A stretch of 64,000 nucleotides of DNA from Nitrospirota bacterium (GTDB lineage: Bacteria > Nitrospirota > JACRHJ01): positions 1 through 64,000 of the forward strand of contig JAJYHX010000008.1 of NCBI GenBank assembly GCA_021784575.1, in the 5' to 3' direction. This document shows positions 28,051-36,462 of the stretch, piece after piece. The position numbers and the translations under genes are program-made. The notes beneath the pieces are model-generated. The model was not told the origin of the DNA and did no database searches. It worked only from the letters and a program-made list of their open reading frames with translations. Position 1 is the first letter of the stretch; the number at the start of each line of letters is the position of its first letter.

Positions 28051-29759
28051 CTCATACCTCCCTTAATATCCTGCTTACATGCGGTTTTTTTCACAATGCC
28101 TGCTATGTCAAGTATAAGAACAACCCTTCCGTCCCCAAGAATCGTTGCTCCGGCTATGTTCTCGCCTTCTCCGAGATATTCGTCGAGCGCCTTAATCACT
28201 ACTTCCTGCCTGCCCATCAGTCCATCAACCATCAGGGCTGCCAACTTATCGTCTCTCCCTACAACCACCGCGTAGGCGCGCTTGGATGTCACGGCAGTCT
28301 CGCGTCCTGGCTCGCCAGTCCACCCGGATTCCCCCGGATCATCTGATCCGAAAAGCCAGTCGAGCCTGACAAGCGGAAGAACCCTGTCCCTAAGAAAGAT
28401 TACCTCGTCCCCGCTGATGGTCTTTATGTCTTCAGGATTGAGTTTTACGCTCTCTACCACGGAAGAAAGCGGGAGTGCATAAAGCGAACGGCCCGATTTC
28501 ACCATTAGCGCGGAGATTATCGCCAGCGTAAGAGGCAGTTTTATAGTGAACGCTGTGCCCAAGCCGGGCCTGTTATTAACATCGATACTGCCGCCGAGTT
28601 TCGTCACGCCCTTCTTAACCACGTCCAGCCCCACGCCTCTGCCGGATACTTCCGTAACTTTCTTCGCTGTTGAAAATCCGGCCTCAAATATAAGTTCCGT
28701 AGCGTCCTGGTCGCTTAAACCGGATACAAACTCAACCGGGTAGACCTTGGCCGCCTTGGCCCTTACGGCGTTTATATCTATGCCAGCCCCGTCGTCAGCT
28801 ACTGTTATGACTATGTGGTTTCCTTCCTGTGCGGCCGAGAGCGTTATCTCTCCTACGCTCGACTTTTTCTTCTGAAGCCTTTCATCCGGCCCTTCTATGC
28901 CGTGATCCACGGCGTTTCGTATGAGGTGTATGAGCGGCTCTCCAATCTCGTCGATAACCGTCTTGTCCAATTCAGTTTCCCCTCCCTGGAAAACAAGGTT
29001 TATCTCCTTGCCCCTTTCACGGGAGAGATCCCTGACCATCCGCGGGAAGCGCTGAAATACCTGGCGTATCGGCAGCATCCGCACCTTCATTATGGCCTCT
29101 TGAAGCTGGGAGGTTGATTTAAATATTTCCGCCGTCACTTCCGAAAGATTATAAGCCACCGCTTTGTCCAGGTTAAGTTCGCTGAAAATCCTGCTTGTCA
29201 TTGCCAGCCTGGTCCTATGGATTATCAGTTCGCCTGCCAGATTGAGCAGATGATCCAAGCGCCCGAAATCGACCTTGAGTATGTTGGATTTATCCGCTAT
29301 ATATCTAAAGCTGTCGCTCCTGGATTTGGCTATTGGCGCCGGAGAGCCAACCTCGGCTGCCGAGGTTTCGCCAAGAGCATTTATCTGTTCGGTAAGGTCT
29401 ATTTCCGTTTTAGGATTCTCTCTGAGCCGTTCGAGCGCTTCTCTCATGACAGCGACTGCGTCAAACAGCTTCTGGAGTTTTTCGTCGGTTAATCCGGAGC
29501 CATAGCCATCTTCGAGCAGCTTTTTAAAAATTCCTTCTATATTGTGCACATACTGCTGAAGGGAATCAAAACCCATCATGCCGGAATTCCCTTTAAGGGT
29601 ATGCAATGAACCCAACAGGTCTGATATAAGCTCCACGTCAAGACCGCCCTGGCCCAAATATTTCTCCATCTCCATGAGCGAGGAGTCGAGCTTGTCTATG
29701 TGCCCGATGGCGTCTTCAAAAAATTCATTTATAAGGCCGGAAGTATCTAAGTCTTCCAT
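28047..29759 (-). CDS. cheA: chemotaxis histidine kinase CheA
   Basis: The 570-residue kinase has an HPt domain (phospho-acceptor His53 in GSLHTLKGNSGMMGF), a linker without an obvious CheY/CheB-binding P2 domain, a dimerisation region, a HATPase domain (NAVDHGIE, DDGAGID, GRGVGLDVVKKG) and a C-terminal CheW-like P5 domain. Lack of P2 makes it a short CheA. It transfers phosphate to the downstream receivers and CheB. It follows the CheY-like gene by seven bases. Confidence 0.93.
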   Translation of the reverse strand: MEDLDTSGLINEFFEDAIGHIDKLDSSLMEMEKYLGQGGLDVELISDLLGSLHTLKGNSGMMGFDSLQQYVHNIEGIFKKLLEDGYGSGLTDEKLQKLFDAVAVMREALERLRENPKTEIDLTEQINALGETSAAEVGSPAPIAKSRSDSFRYIADKSNILKVDFGRLDHLLNLAGELIIHRTRLAMTSRIFSELNLDKAVAYNLSEVTAEIFKSTSQLQEAIMKVRMLPIRQVFQRFPRMVRDLSRERGKEINLVFQGGETELDKTVIDEIGEPLIHLIRNAVDHGIEGPDERLQKKKSSVGEITLSAAQEGNHIVITVADDGAGIDINAVRAKAAKVYPVEFVSGLSDQDATELIFEAGFSTAKKVTEVSGRGVGLDVVKKGVTKLGGSIDVNNRPGLGTAFTIKLPLTLAIISALMVKSGRSLYALPLSSVVESVKLNPEDIKTISGDEVIFLRDRVLPLVRLDWLFGSDDPGESGWTGEPGRETAVTSKRAYAVVVGRDDKLAALMVDGLMGRQEVVIKALDEYLGEGENIAGATILGDGRVVLILDIAGIVKKTACKQDIKGGMR

Positions 29760-29766
29760 TTCTCTC

Positions 29767-30159
29767 CTATACGGCTACTTTTTGTATTCCCGAGAATATT
29801 CTCTCTATCAGGCTATGCAGTTCCGCCGGCTGAAAAGGCTTTTTAACGTATCCTTTTGCGCCAAGAGACAGTCCGCGCAGGGTGTCCTCCTCCTTGCCTT
29901 CGGTGCTCACGATGATTATGGGCGGGGCCTTGAAGTCCGCTTCTTTGCTTAAGGCCTCCATGAACTGAAGACCGTTCATTACCGGCATGTTTATATCCAG
30001 AAGGATAAGCTCTATGGCTTCTTCCTGGGAAAGCTTATCCAGAGCCTCAATCCCGTTCATGGCCGAGATAAGCTGACAGTCCTTATAGCGCATAAATACC
30101 AGCTTGTACATCTGGTGCAAAAGGCTTGAGTCGTCCACTATCAGGATTTTCTTGAGCAT
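29767..30159 (-). CDS. cheY: CheY-like single-domain response regulator
   Basis: The 130-residue receiver has the acidic pair DD (9-10), phospho-Asp55 (LLDINMP) and Lys of YVKKPFQ. It has no output domain. It lies just before cheA and is the likely direct acceptor. Its ribosome binding site is a run of ten G residues (coding strand) that also overlaps the stop codon of the upstream receiver gene. Confidence 0.9.
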   Translation of the reverse strand: MLKKILIVDDSSLLHQMYKLVFMRYKDCQLISAMNGIEALDKLSQEEAIELILLDINMPVMNGLQFMEALSKEADFKAPPIIIVSTEGKEEDTLRGLSLGAKGYVKKPFQPAELHSLIERIFSGIQKVAV

Positions 30160-30164
30160 TTTGT

Positions 30165-30174
30165 CCCCCCCCCC
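30165..30174 (-). repeat. ten-base G tract serving as ribosome binding site
   Basis: A run of ten C on the plus strand (G10 on the coding strand) lies five bases before the ATG at 30159 and touches the stop codon of the upstream gene. Long G tracts near a start are classic sites of slipped-strand phase variation. Whether it varies is not known. Confidence 0.55.
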
Positions 30175-30572
30175 TATTCCACAGAAGCCGGACCCGGCAC
30201 CGGAATCCCAAGACGGTTCACCATCATCAGCAGGTGGTCAATATCCACCGGTTTTTCATAATAGTGATATGCTCCCCGCTTGAACGCTTCCTCTTTTATT
30301 TCCGTAGAACCGTATGCGGTCATAATCATCACCGCCGTCACCGGGTTCAGCTCTTTCACGTATCTTAATAACTCCAGGCCTTCAATACCATACATGCCGC
30401 TCATACGGATATCCGCTATTACCAGATCAAACGAATACCTGGTCAGAGCCTCTTCTGCGGCCTCTATTTTTGAACAGGTTATGACCTCGACCCCATCGGT
30501 CCTCAGGCAATATGACAAGCTCAGGAGAATGGTCGGCTCATCATCGACGATAAGAATCCTTTTCACCATCAT
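30174..30572 (-). CDS. stand-alone response regulator, first gene of the chemotaxis operon
   Basis: The 132-residue receiver has the acidic pair (DD 10-11), phospho-Asp54 (VIADIRMSGM), Thr in VMIMTAYGS and Lys in YYEKPVD. A C-terminal tail of about 15 residues follows the domain. It has no output domain. The start is supported by GGAGCGC; the sigma-54 promoter at 30611-30626 lies about 40 bases upstream. It differs from the second receiver, so the two probably get phosphate from different kinases. Confidence 0.88.
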   Translation of the reverse strand: MMVKRILIVDDEPTILLSLSYCLRTDGVEVITCSKIEAAEEALTRYSFDLVIADIRMSGMYGIEGLELLRYVKELNPVTAVMIMTAYGSTEIKEEAFKRGAYHYYEKPVDIDHLLMMVNRLGIPVPGPASVE

Positions 30573-30610
30573 GCGCTCCTAAATAAATATGGATTGTTGC
30601 CATGAGATAA

Positions 30611-30626
30611 AGCAATAAGAATGCCA
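30611..30626 (-). promoter_or_regulatory. sigma-54 promoter of the chemotaxis operon
   Basis: The minus strand reads TGGCATT-CTTA-TTGCT, against the consensus TGGCAYG-N4-TTGCT, with the correct spacing and only one departure. The start would fall near 30600, close to the first receiver gene. The adjacent NtrC-family activator encoded at 30723 is the obvious candidate regulator. Confidence 0.75.
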
Positions 30627-30722
30627 TCAGAAATAACACAATAATATCAAGGTGTTATCTGGAAATTTATTATAGGAATTTCAGGGTGTGCGAAAATCGT
30701 ACAATACGACTGTATGGTTTTA

Positions 30723-32078
30723 CTACAGGAGGTTGTGTTTTTTCAGCTTGTTTATCAATGTAGAGCGGCTTATACCCAGGAGTCTGGCGGCAAGGCTCTG
30801 GTTTCCATGGGAGAAACCTATTGTCTTTTTTATATGGTCTTTTTCCAATCTGTCGAGCGAACATGGGGCTGACATATAATTTCCCCTCTCCTCCCGCACC
30901 ATCTGCTCACTTTTCCCGAGCAACTCATGCGGCAGATGTTCAGGAGTTATGGCTGGGCCAGGCGACAGTATAACGGCACGCTCAATTACGTTCCGCAGCT
31001 CTCTTATGTTGCCGGGCCATCCGTAGGCAAGCAGATAGCTTTCACCCTCTCTGGAAATTTCGGTTATATTCTTTTTGATTGCCGCGCTTTGCGAGAGAAA
31101 ATATCTCGCCAGATCAAGGACGTCATTCTCTCTTGTCCTGAGCGGCGGCATATGCACCGGCATCACGCATAACCTGTAATAGAGATCCTCCCTGAAGTTC
31201 TTGCGGTTTTCCGGGTCGGACAGGTCTTTGTTGGTTGCTGCCATTATCCGGACATCCACCTTTATGTCCCTCGTCCCGCCCACTCGCCTGAAGGTCTTGG
31301 TCTCTATTACCCTGAGAAGCTTCGGCTGAAGATTCATCGACAACTCGGCTATCTCGTCCAGGAATACCGTTCCACCGTCGGCCACTTCCAGAAGCCCCTT
31401 TTTCATTTCTTTCGCGTCGGTATACGCACCCCTTTCGTGTCCGAAGAGCTCCGACTCCAGGAGATGCTCTGACAGCGAGGCGCAATTGATGTCCAAAAAA
31501 GGTTTGTCCTTCCGAACGCTTAGGCTATGAATGCTCCGCGCCGCAAGCTCCTTGCCGGTGCCGGATTCACCGGTAATTATCACCGTAGTATCCGGATTTT
31601 CCGCGAGCATTTCTATTATCAGGAGCACCTTATGGATTTCCCTGGAGTTTCCGACAATGCCTGTATAGGAATTGTCTTGCCTCATTTTCAGTATCAGGTT
31701 TTCCTTCTTGAGTCCTTGGGTTTCCAACGCCCTTTCCACCGCTATCTCCAGGTCGTCGATGTCAACCGGTTTGGTCAGATAATCATAGGCCCCTTTCCGC
31801 ATGGCCTGCACGGCATCCGGCAAATTGGCATAACCTGTGAGCATTATTACCATAATGTCTGGTTGCTCGGCCTTTATCATTTCAAGCGCATGAAGCCCGG
31901 TTCCGTCTGGAAGCCTGTTGTCCAGAATGACCAAATCTGGCCTGATCGCCCATGTCAGCTTAAGTCCCTCCGCTATGGTCGCGGCGGAGGATACGTAAAA
32001 TCCTTTCCCCGCAAACAGGTATCCCAGGGACTTGCGTATACTCTCTTCATCGTCGATTATCAATACCGAATGTGGCAT
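30723..32078 (-). CDS. NtrC-family sigma-54 response regulator
   Basis: The 451-residue protein has a receiver (Asp53 in VILDNRLPDG), an AAA+ central domain with Walker A GESGTGKE and Walker B TVFLDEIAEL, and a Fis-type helix-turn-helix C-terminus (LAARLLGISRSTLINKLKKH). The sigma-54 contact loop reads GAYTDA rather than GAFTGA. It lies 150 bases upstream of a good sigma-54 promoter and directly follows the histidine kinase gene, so the two probably form a pair that controls the chemotaxis-type operon. Confidence 0.93.
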   Translation of the reverse strand: MPHSVLIIDDEESIRKSLGYLFAGKGFYVSSAATIAEGLKLTWAIRPDLVILDNRLPDGTGLHALEMIKAEQPDIMVIMLTGYANLPDAVQAMRKGAYDYLTKPVDIDDLEIAVERALETQGLKKENLILKMRQDNSYTGIVGNSREIHKVLLIIEMLAENPDTTVIITGESGTGKELAARSIHSLSVRKDKPFLDINCASLSEHLLESELFGHERGAYTDAKEMKKGLLEVADGGTVFLDEIAELSMNLQPKLLRVIETKTFRRVGGTRDIKVDVRIMAATNKDLSDPENRKNFREDLYYRLCVMPVHMPPLRTRENDVLDLARYFLSQSAAIKKNITEISREGESYLLAYGWPGNIRELRNVIERAVILSPGPAITPEHLPHELLGKSEQMVREERGNYMSAPCSLDRLEKDHIKKTIGFSHGNQSLAARLLGISRSTLINKLKKHNLL

Positions 32079-33824
32079 TTAAGTTCTCTCTGTCGTTACC
32101 TGAATATAGGGTAAGTTTATATGGACACTCGTGCCTTGACCCGATACGCTATTGACCGCAATCGTACCGTCGTGGTCTTCAATTATTTTGCGGCAGATGG
32201 CGAGTCCGATGCCAGTTCCTTTTTCCTTGGTGGTAAAGAACAGGTCAAATACCTTCGGGAGGTCAGGCCCTGGTATGCCCACTCCCTGATCGGATATTGT
32301 TATCTTTATTGCTCCGTCTGACCGCCTTGCCGAAATCGTTATATTTCCGCCTGCGTGCGAGGCGTCTATCGCGTTCACCAAGAGATTCAAGAATACCTGC
32401 TTTATCTGGTTGAGGTCGAGCATCGCTATTTCCAGAGCAGAACATTCTTTTACTACGTTAAGTCCCTTTTCCGTAATCGCCATGAAATGAAATTCCAGGA
32501 CATTTTCTATAAGAGAACATATGTCGACAGGCTGCCTTTGAAGCTTCATTGTCCGGTTGTAAAGCAGCATATCCTCTACGAGCCGGTTAAGTCTGTTCGT
32601 CTCCGAGAGCATAGCTTGCACAAGCGGCCCTATTGGATTCTCATTGCTCGTTTCCCTTGCTATTATCTGGGCAACGGAGGTAATACCGAAAAGCGGGTTC
32701 CTTATCTCATGCGCGACGCCGGCGGCGACCTTCCCGACCGCCGCAAACCGCTCCTTTTCGCGGAGATCGTCCTGGAGCTTTTTTATCTCGCTTAAGTCCC
32801 TGAACACCACAATGAAACCTTCCGGATTTCCGTCCCTGGAAATAAGATGATTGTTGTTAAAACCTACCGGTACGGCTCCGTTGGGCGTAATGATTTCCAC
32901 CTCCTCGCCTATTATTCTCGGTTTTATCTCCAGCATGCCGGCTGTCTCCGGATAAATGAGCGTTATGTCTTTCCCGATTATTGCCTCGCGGTCGCATCCC
33001 AATATCTCGGCCCCGGAGATGTTTATCATCTTTACCCTGCCCGTCAGATCAATAACGAGTAGCCCTGCAGCCATATTAAATATAATGCTGTCAAGCAGGT
33101 GCTCATTCCTCTTTATCCTATCCATGTTTATTATGTTGCTCATTAGACTTGCGGCAGAATTGGCAAACAGGTTTAATGAGTTCAAATTATCCTGGGTTAT
33201 TGGTTTCTTGCTCACACGGTTATCGGCGCATATCAAGCCAAAATTCTTTCCCGTAGTATTGGTCTTGTATACCGGGCAATTACCGCATATGTCCATTCTT
33301 GCAAGCATGTTATCGCTCCCCCGGAGCATTCGACAACTATTATCTATAACCCAACAGGACAGATGAGGGCTGTTCCTTGCCGGACAATTCTCGTCGTTGC
33401 ACCCAAAATGCTCCCAGCAGACGAGTTGGCGATTTTCCGGGTTGTATGTCTCTAACGGCGCGACAGCTACATCCACGTCGCCTCCTCCGACATGGCCCTT
33501 TATTACGGCACATAGCGGCTTGGAAGTCGTAAAGGCCTCGTTCTTGTCAAACTTAATAGCCTCCAGCCCAGACACCTCCAACGGAGTCGATAGTACTTCG
33601 CCTACGGTGCTATGACATGCAATAAGCCGGCGGGTGCCGTCTTTACTGTCTATAAGCCAAAGGCATACCTTATCGAAGCCTATGGCCTCGGCTACCGCCC
33701 AAACTGATACATTAGCCGCCTCCTGCAAGTCGCTTGAAACCCTTACGCGGTTGGAAAACCAGTTAAGAATAAAAAGCTGGTTTAGTTTTTTCTCATATGA
33801 CCCATCTTTTGACTTTGGCTCCAA
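32079..33824 (-). CDS. soluble sensor histidine kinase with two-CW and PAS domains
   Basis: The 581-residue kinase has no membrane helix. Residues about 20-235 look like a GAF-type domain interrupted at 136-183 by a two-CW module (C136W, C142, C147, C157W, C164, C180, C183), then a PAS domain (about 240-355), a HisKA domain with the phospho-His in GVAHEIRNPLFG and a HATPase (GVGIPGPDLPKVFDLFFTTKEKG cited in part). It likely senses a small molecule or redox state and phosphorylates the adjacent NtrC-type regulator. The start is TTG with AGAGG upstream; its promoter is at 33844-33871. Confidence 0.9.
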   Translation of the reverse strand: MEPKSKDGSYEKKLNQLFILNWFSNRVRVSSDLQEAANVSVWAVAEAIGFDKVCLWLIDSKDGTRRLIACHSTVGEVLSTPLEVSGLEAIKFDKNEAFTTSKPLCAVIKGHVGGGDVDVAVAPLETYNPENRQLVCWEHFGCNDENCPARNSPHLSCWVIDNSCRMLRGSDNMLARMDICGNCPVYKTNTTGKNFGLICADNRVSKKPITQDNLNSLNLFANSAASLMSNIINMDRIKRNEHLLDSIIFNMAAGLLVIDLTGRVKMINISGAEILGCDREAIIGKDITLIYPETAGMLEIKPRIIGEEVEIITPNGAVPVGFNNNHLISRDGNPEGFIVVFRDLSEIKKLQDDLREKERFAAVGKVAAGVAHEIRNPLFGITSVAQIIARETSNENPIGPLVQAMLSETNRLNRLVEDMLLYNRTMKLQRQPVDICSLIENVLEFHFMAITEKGLNVVKECSALEIAMLDLNQIKQVFLNLLVNAIDASHAGGNITISARRSDGAIKITISDQGVGIPGPDLPKVFDLFFTTKEKGTGIGLAICRKIIEDHDGTIAVNSVSGQGTSVHINLPYIQVTTERT

Positions 33825-33843
33825 ATTCTACCTCTGATGAAAA

Positions 33844-33871
33844 GTTATAAGCGAAAGAAATAAATTATCAA
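33844..33871 (-). promoter_or_regulatory. sigma-70-type promoter of the kinase-regulator operon
   Basis: TTGATA (33871-33866) and TATAAC (33849-33844) on the minus strand are 16 bases apart, with five matches of six in each box. The start of transcription would be near 33837, just upstream of the TTG of the kinase gene at 33824. Confidence 0.55.
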
Positions 33872-33913
33872 TCAACTTCAATCATAATTAGTGAGGCAAT
33901 AAATATGCCAGTT

Positions 33914-34293
33914 TTATGCAATTCGAGGACAAATAAGCGATGGAGTGGCGTGGCCCCCAATTTGTACTACCAGTTGTAAAGTTAGAGTTAAGGGCTCGAT
34001 TGCCTCTGGCTCTGGCAGTCTGTACCCCAGCGAGCTGTGCGGCCTGACGGCGTTGTACTGCCTGCGCCAGCCCTCGGTCAGTACCTGCGCCTCAAGCGGC
34101 GTGTAAAATATCCGCGGTTAAGCAGCTCGTCCCTCATCCTGCCATTGAACCAAGGGCGCGTTAGCAAGGAACTGGTCGCGCCACTTGTAATACTGAGTCC
34201 GGCTTATCTTCAAATGTCGGCAACGCTTCGGCCCTTCAGGCCCTCAAGGACGATTGCCGACTTGGCCATTGCGTCAAACTTGCGTCGCTGCAT
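33914..34293 (-). pseudogene. IS3-family transposase remnant, internally deleted
   Basis: An N-terminal OrfA piece (MQRRKFDAMAKSAIVLEGLK... with RTQYYKWRDQFL in another frame) is joined to the extreme C-terminus of an OrfB integrase (RMRDELLNRGYF, YNAVRPHSSLGYRLPEPE, LTLQLVVQIGG). Frameshifts and the missing DDE core make it non-functional. It lies between the kinase operon and tRNA-Arg and marks the right side of the signalling island. Confidence 0.8.
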
Positions 34294-34484
34294 GGCTGGC
34301 GGTCTCCTCTTCTCCAGCCACATATTACTCTCTTAGCTTGACCATTGTCTATAACGGGGTCAGTATGAATGATCTCTATCATTTGCTCCTCAACCAATAA
34401 CACTATCCGATAAACATTGCCTTTGCCGATGTTTCAAATGGCTGGATTTTTAAAATAAAATGTTACGATTTTGCCACGTTAGAC

Positions 34485-34516
34485 TAAAAAAGGGTTACGG
34501 CTAATACCGTAACCCC
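34485..34516 (-). terminator. intrinsic terminator of tRNA-Arg
   Basis: On the minus strand the arms GGGTTACGG and CCGTAACCC with a six-base loop are followed by six T residues. It lies ten bases after the CCA end of tRNA-Arg. The 190 bases from 34294 to 34484 show nothing recognisable. Confidence 0.8.
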
Positions 34517-34525
34517 TTGATTTTA

Positions 34526-34602
34526 TGGTGCCCCCAGCATGGCTCGAACATGCGACACCAGGTTTAGGAAACCTGTGCTCTATCCTACTGAGCTATGGGG
34601 GC
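34526..34602 (-). tRNA. tRNA-Arg (anticodon CCU)
   Basis: The minus strand gives a 77-base cloverleaf with encoded CCA. The acceptor arms GCCCCCA/TGGGGGC pair fully, the D-arm is AGCTCAGTAGGATAGAGC, the anticodon loop TTTCCTAA sits on a five-pair stem AGGTT/AACCT, and the T loop is TTCGAGC. It reads AGG codons. Its 3' end points at the IS debris. Confidence 0.95.
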
Positions 34603-35155
34603 TTGAGGCAATCTTTACCAATTTCCTATACAGTGTATCATTTAAATCGGAACCGTCCTACGCGCTGTTTTTATCGGTCATATAGTAACCTTTTTTTATA
34701 TAAAGTCAATACCTTTCCATACAACCGAAAGATTTCCCGCCCCATAAATCCGCTGCCGGTTCCTTGCCGCCAGTCATTTCCGCCAAGGCGAATGTCATTC
34801 AGATTAAAACGGGAATCCAGGTTTTTTCTCTGCCCCATTGCACGAGCCACGGCTACATACATGCTGAAAATGAAAACCGATGAAAGACATGAGTGTGTCC
34901 CTATTTTGCGGCATATTCAGGGGCGGTTTATGTGGCCGGAGGGAAGGGTTCCGGGGCTTACGGGTAGGGCGCGGACGCGCCTGCTTTCATTATAAAAAGG
35001 GCTTCTTTAGCTTATTAATCAATGAATTACGACTTAACGGGAATTATTGCGGTTTATGTGAATGCGTTTCATAACTATCGGAATATAAAGGACTTTTCCC
35101 GGACGATTTTGTCGATTTTACAATGTTCCACGTGGAAAACCATCGCCGCAATCGT
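34603..35155. other. gene-free stretch of about 550 bases
   Basis: No reading frame looks coding and no repeat of the local families is seen. The only elements noted are a parS-like palindrome at 35124-35139 and a short IS-end-like string tgtgtccctattttgc at about 34890, which is too short to call. Confidence 0.5.
35124..35139. promoter_or_regulatory. candidate parS site (ParB centromere)
   Basis: The sequence tgttccacgtggaaaa matches the bacterial parS palindrome TGTTCCACGTGGAACA at 15 of 16 positions. It lies 17 bases beyond the ketosynthase stop codon. parS sites normally cluster around the replication origin, which is not otherwise visible here. Confidence 0.5.
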
Positions 35156-36379
35156 CTATACGCGCCCCAGCACAAGCGCCGCGTTCATGCCGCCGAAGCC
35201 AAAGGCATTGGAAAGAACATAACTTACGCGCGCCTTGCGGCCCATATTCGGGATGTAGTCCAGGTCGCAATCCGGGTCCGGGTCTGTAAGGTTCAGCGTC
35301 GGCGGCAGATATTCGTTATGTATTGCAAGCGCGCAGATTGCCGCCTCTATCGCGCCTGTCGCGCCCAACGGATGGGCGTGGAAGGGCTTCGTGCCGCTGA
35401 CGGGCGTCTTGTATGCGCGCTCTCCGAAGACCTTCTTTATAGCGATGGTCTCGTTTCTGTCGTTCATCTTTGTAGAGCTTCCGTGGGCGTTTATATAGCC
35501 AATCTTATCCGGGCGGATGCCCGCCTGCCGGAGCGCAATTATCACCGCCCTTGCCGCGCATTCGCCGTCCTCGCGGGAGGACGTCATGTGATATGCGTCG
35601 TTTGTCAGGCCGTAGCCAAGGACCTCGGCGTATATCCTTGCGCCGCGCTCCCTGGCATGTTCCATTTCTTCGAGTATCAGCGCCGCGCTCCCCTCGCCCA
35701 TGACAAAGCCGTCCCGCCCGGAATCGAATGGCCGGCAGCTTCCCTCCGGGTTGTCATTACGCGCTGTCATCGCCTTAATCAGCGTGAACGAGCCGAACGT
35801 GAGCGGACTGAGCGGAGCCTCCGCACCGCCTGCAATCAGCGCGTCCGCCCGGCCCGCGCGTATCATCTCGAACGCCTCGCCCACGGCCATTGTGCCCGAC
35901 GAACAGGAGTTGGAATTGGTGATGTTCGGGCCTGTCAGCCCAAGCTCGATTGCGATATGGCAGGACGACGACGCGCCGAAAACGAGCGTTGCGAGGTGTG
36001 GACTGACGGACCTCAGGCCGTTTTCCCTGAAGATGTCGTGCTGGTTCTCCGCGAAAGCAAGCCCGCCGAGGGCAGAGCCCATGACGATACCCGTTTCCGG
36101 ATGTCTGGAGATGTCGAGGCCCGAGTCTTCCGTCGCCATCCTTGCCGCCGCCACGGCGAACGCGGCGAAACGGTCGATGCGTTTCAGATTCTTTCCGCTG
36201 ACATAATCCGATGCGTTGAAATCCCGCACCTCTCCGGCGAACTTCGTCCTGAAGCCCGATGCGTCGAAGGACGTTATTTCGCTTATCCCGGAGCGGTTTG
36301 CCAGGACACCCGCCCAAAGCCCGGAGACGCCGAAGCCTATGGACGTTACCGCGCCGATGCCCGTTATTGCGACACGCAT
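35156..36379 (-). CDS. FabF-like beta-ketoacyl-ACP synthase (KAS II / type II ketosynthase)
   Basis: About 407 residues with the whole catalytic triad: Cys in NSNSCSSGTMAVGEA, His in NAHGSSTKMNDRNE and a second His in GTKPFHAHPLGATGAIEA. The protein resembles FabF but has unusual flanks around the active-site Cys. It lies with a SRPBCC protein, a U32/UbiU-like protein and a methyltransferase and not with acyl-carrier genes, so it may make a special polyketide or fatty acid. The ATG at 36379 is used; a TTG at 36391 with AGGAG upstream is an alternative. A fragment of the gcgggaatccagcg repeat lies just upstream. Confidence 0.88.
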   Translation of the reverse strand: MRVAITGIGAVTSIGFGVSGLWAGVLANRSGISEITSFDASGFRTKFAGEVRDFNASDYVSGKNLKRIDRFAAFAVAAARMATEDSGLDISRHPETGIVMGSALGGLAFAENQHDIFRENGLRSVSPHLATLVFGASSSCHIAIELGLTGPNITNSNSCSSGTMAVGEAFEMIRAGRADALIAGGAEAPLSPLTFGSFTLIKAMTARNDNPEGSCRPFDSGRDGFVMGEGSAALILEEMEHARERGARIYAEVLGYGLTNDAYHMTSSREDGECAARAVIIALRQAGIRPDKIGYINAHGSSTKMNDRNETIAIKKVFGERAYKTPVSGTKPFHAHPLGATGAIEAAICALAIHNEYLPPTLNLTDPDPDCDLDYIPNMGRKARVSYVLSNAFGFGGMNAALVLGRV

Positions 36380-36462
36380 TTTATCAGACAATCCGGCTCC
36401 TTCCATAGCGGGAATCCAGCGATTTTCATAACGTCCGCCAAGCTGTAATTCCAAGCCCCGGC

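Noticed and set aside
34526-34602. tRNA-Arg as attachment site of the signalling island
   Set aside because: No direct repeat of the tRNA 3' end was found near 19.9 kb and no integrase gene is present.
34888-34905. IS end-like string tgtgtccctattttgc
   Set aside because: Too short, with no partner end or transposase fragment.
34525-34995. Plus-strand frame starting at the tRNA
   Set aside because: It runs through tRNA-Arg on the other strand and has no coding character.
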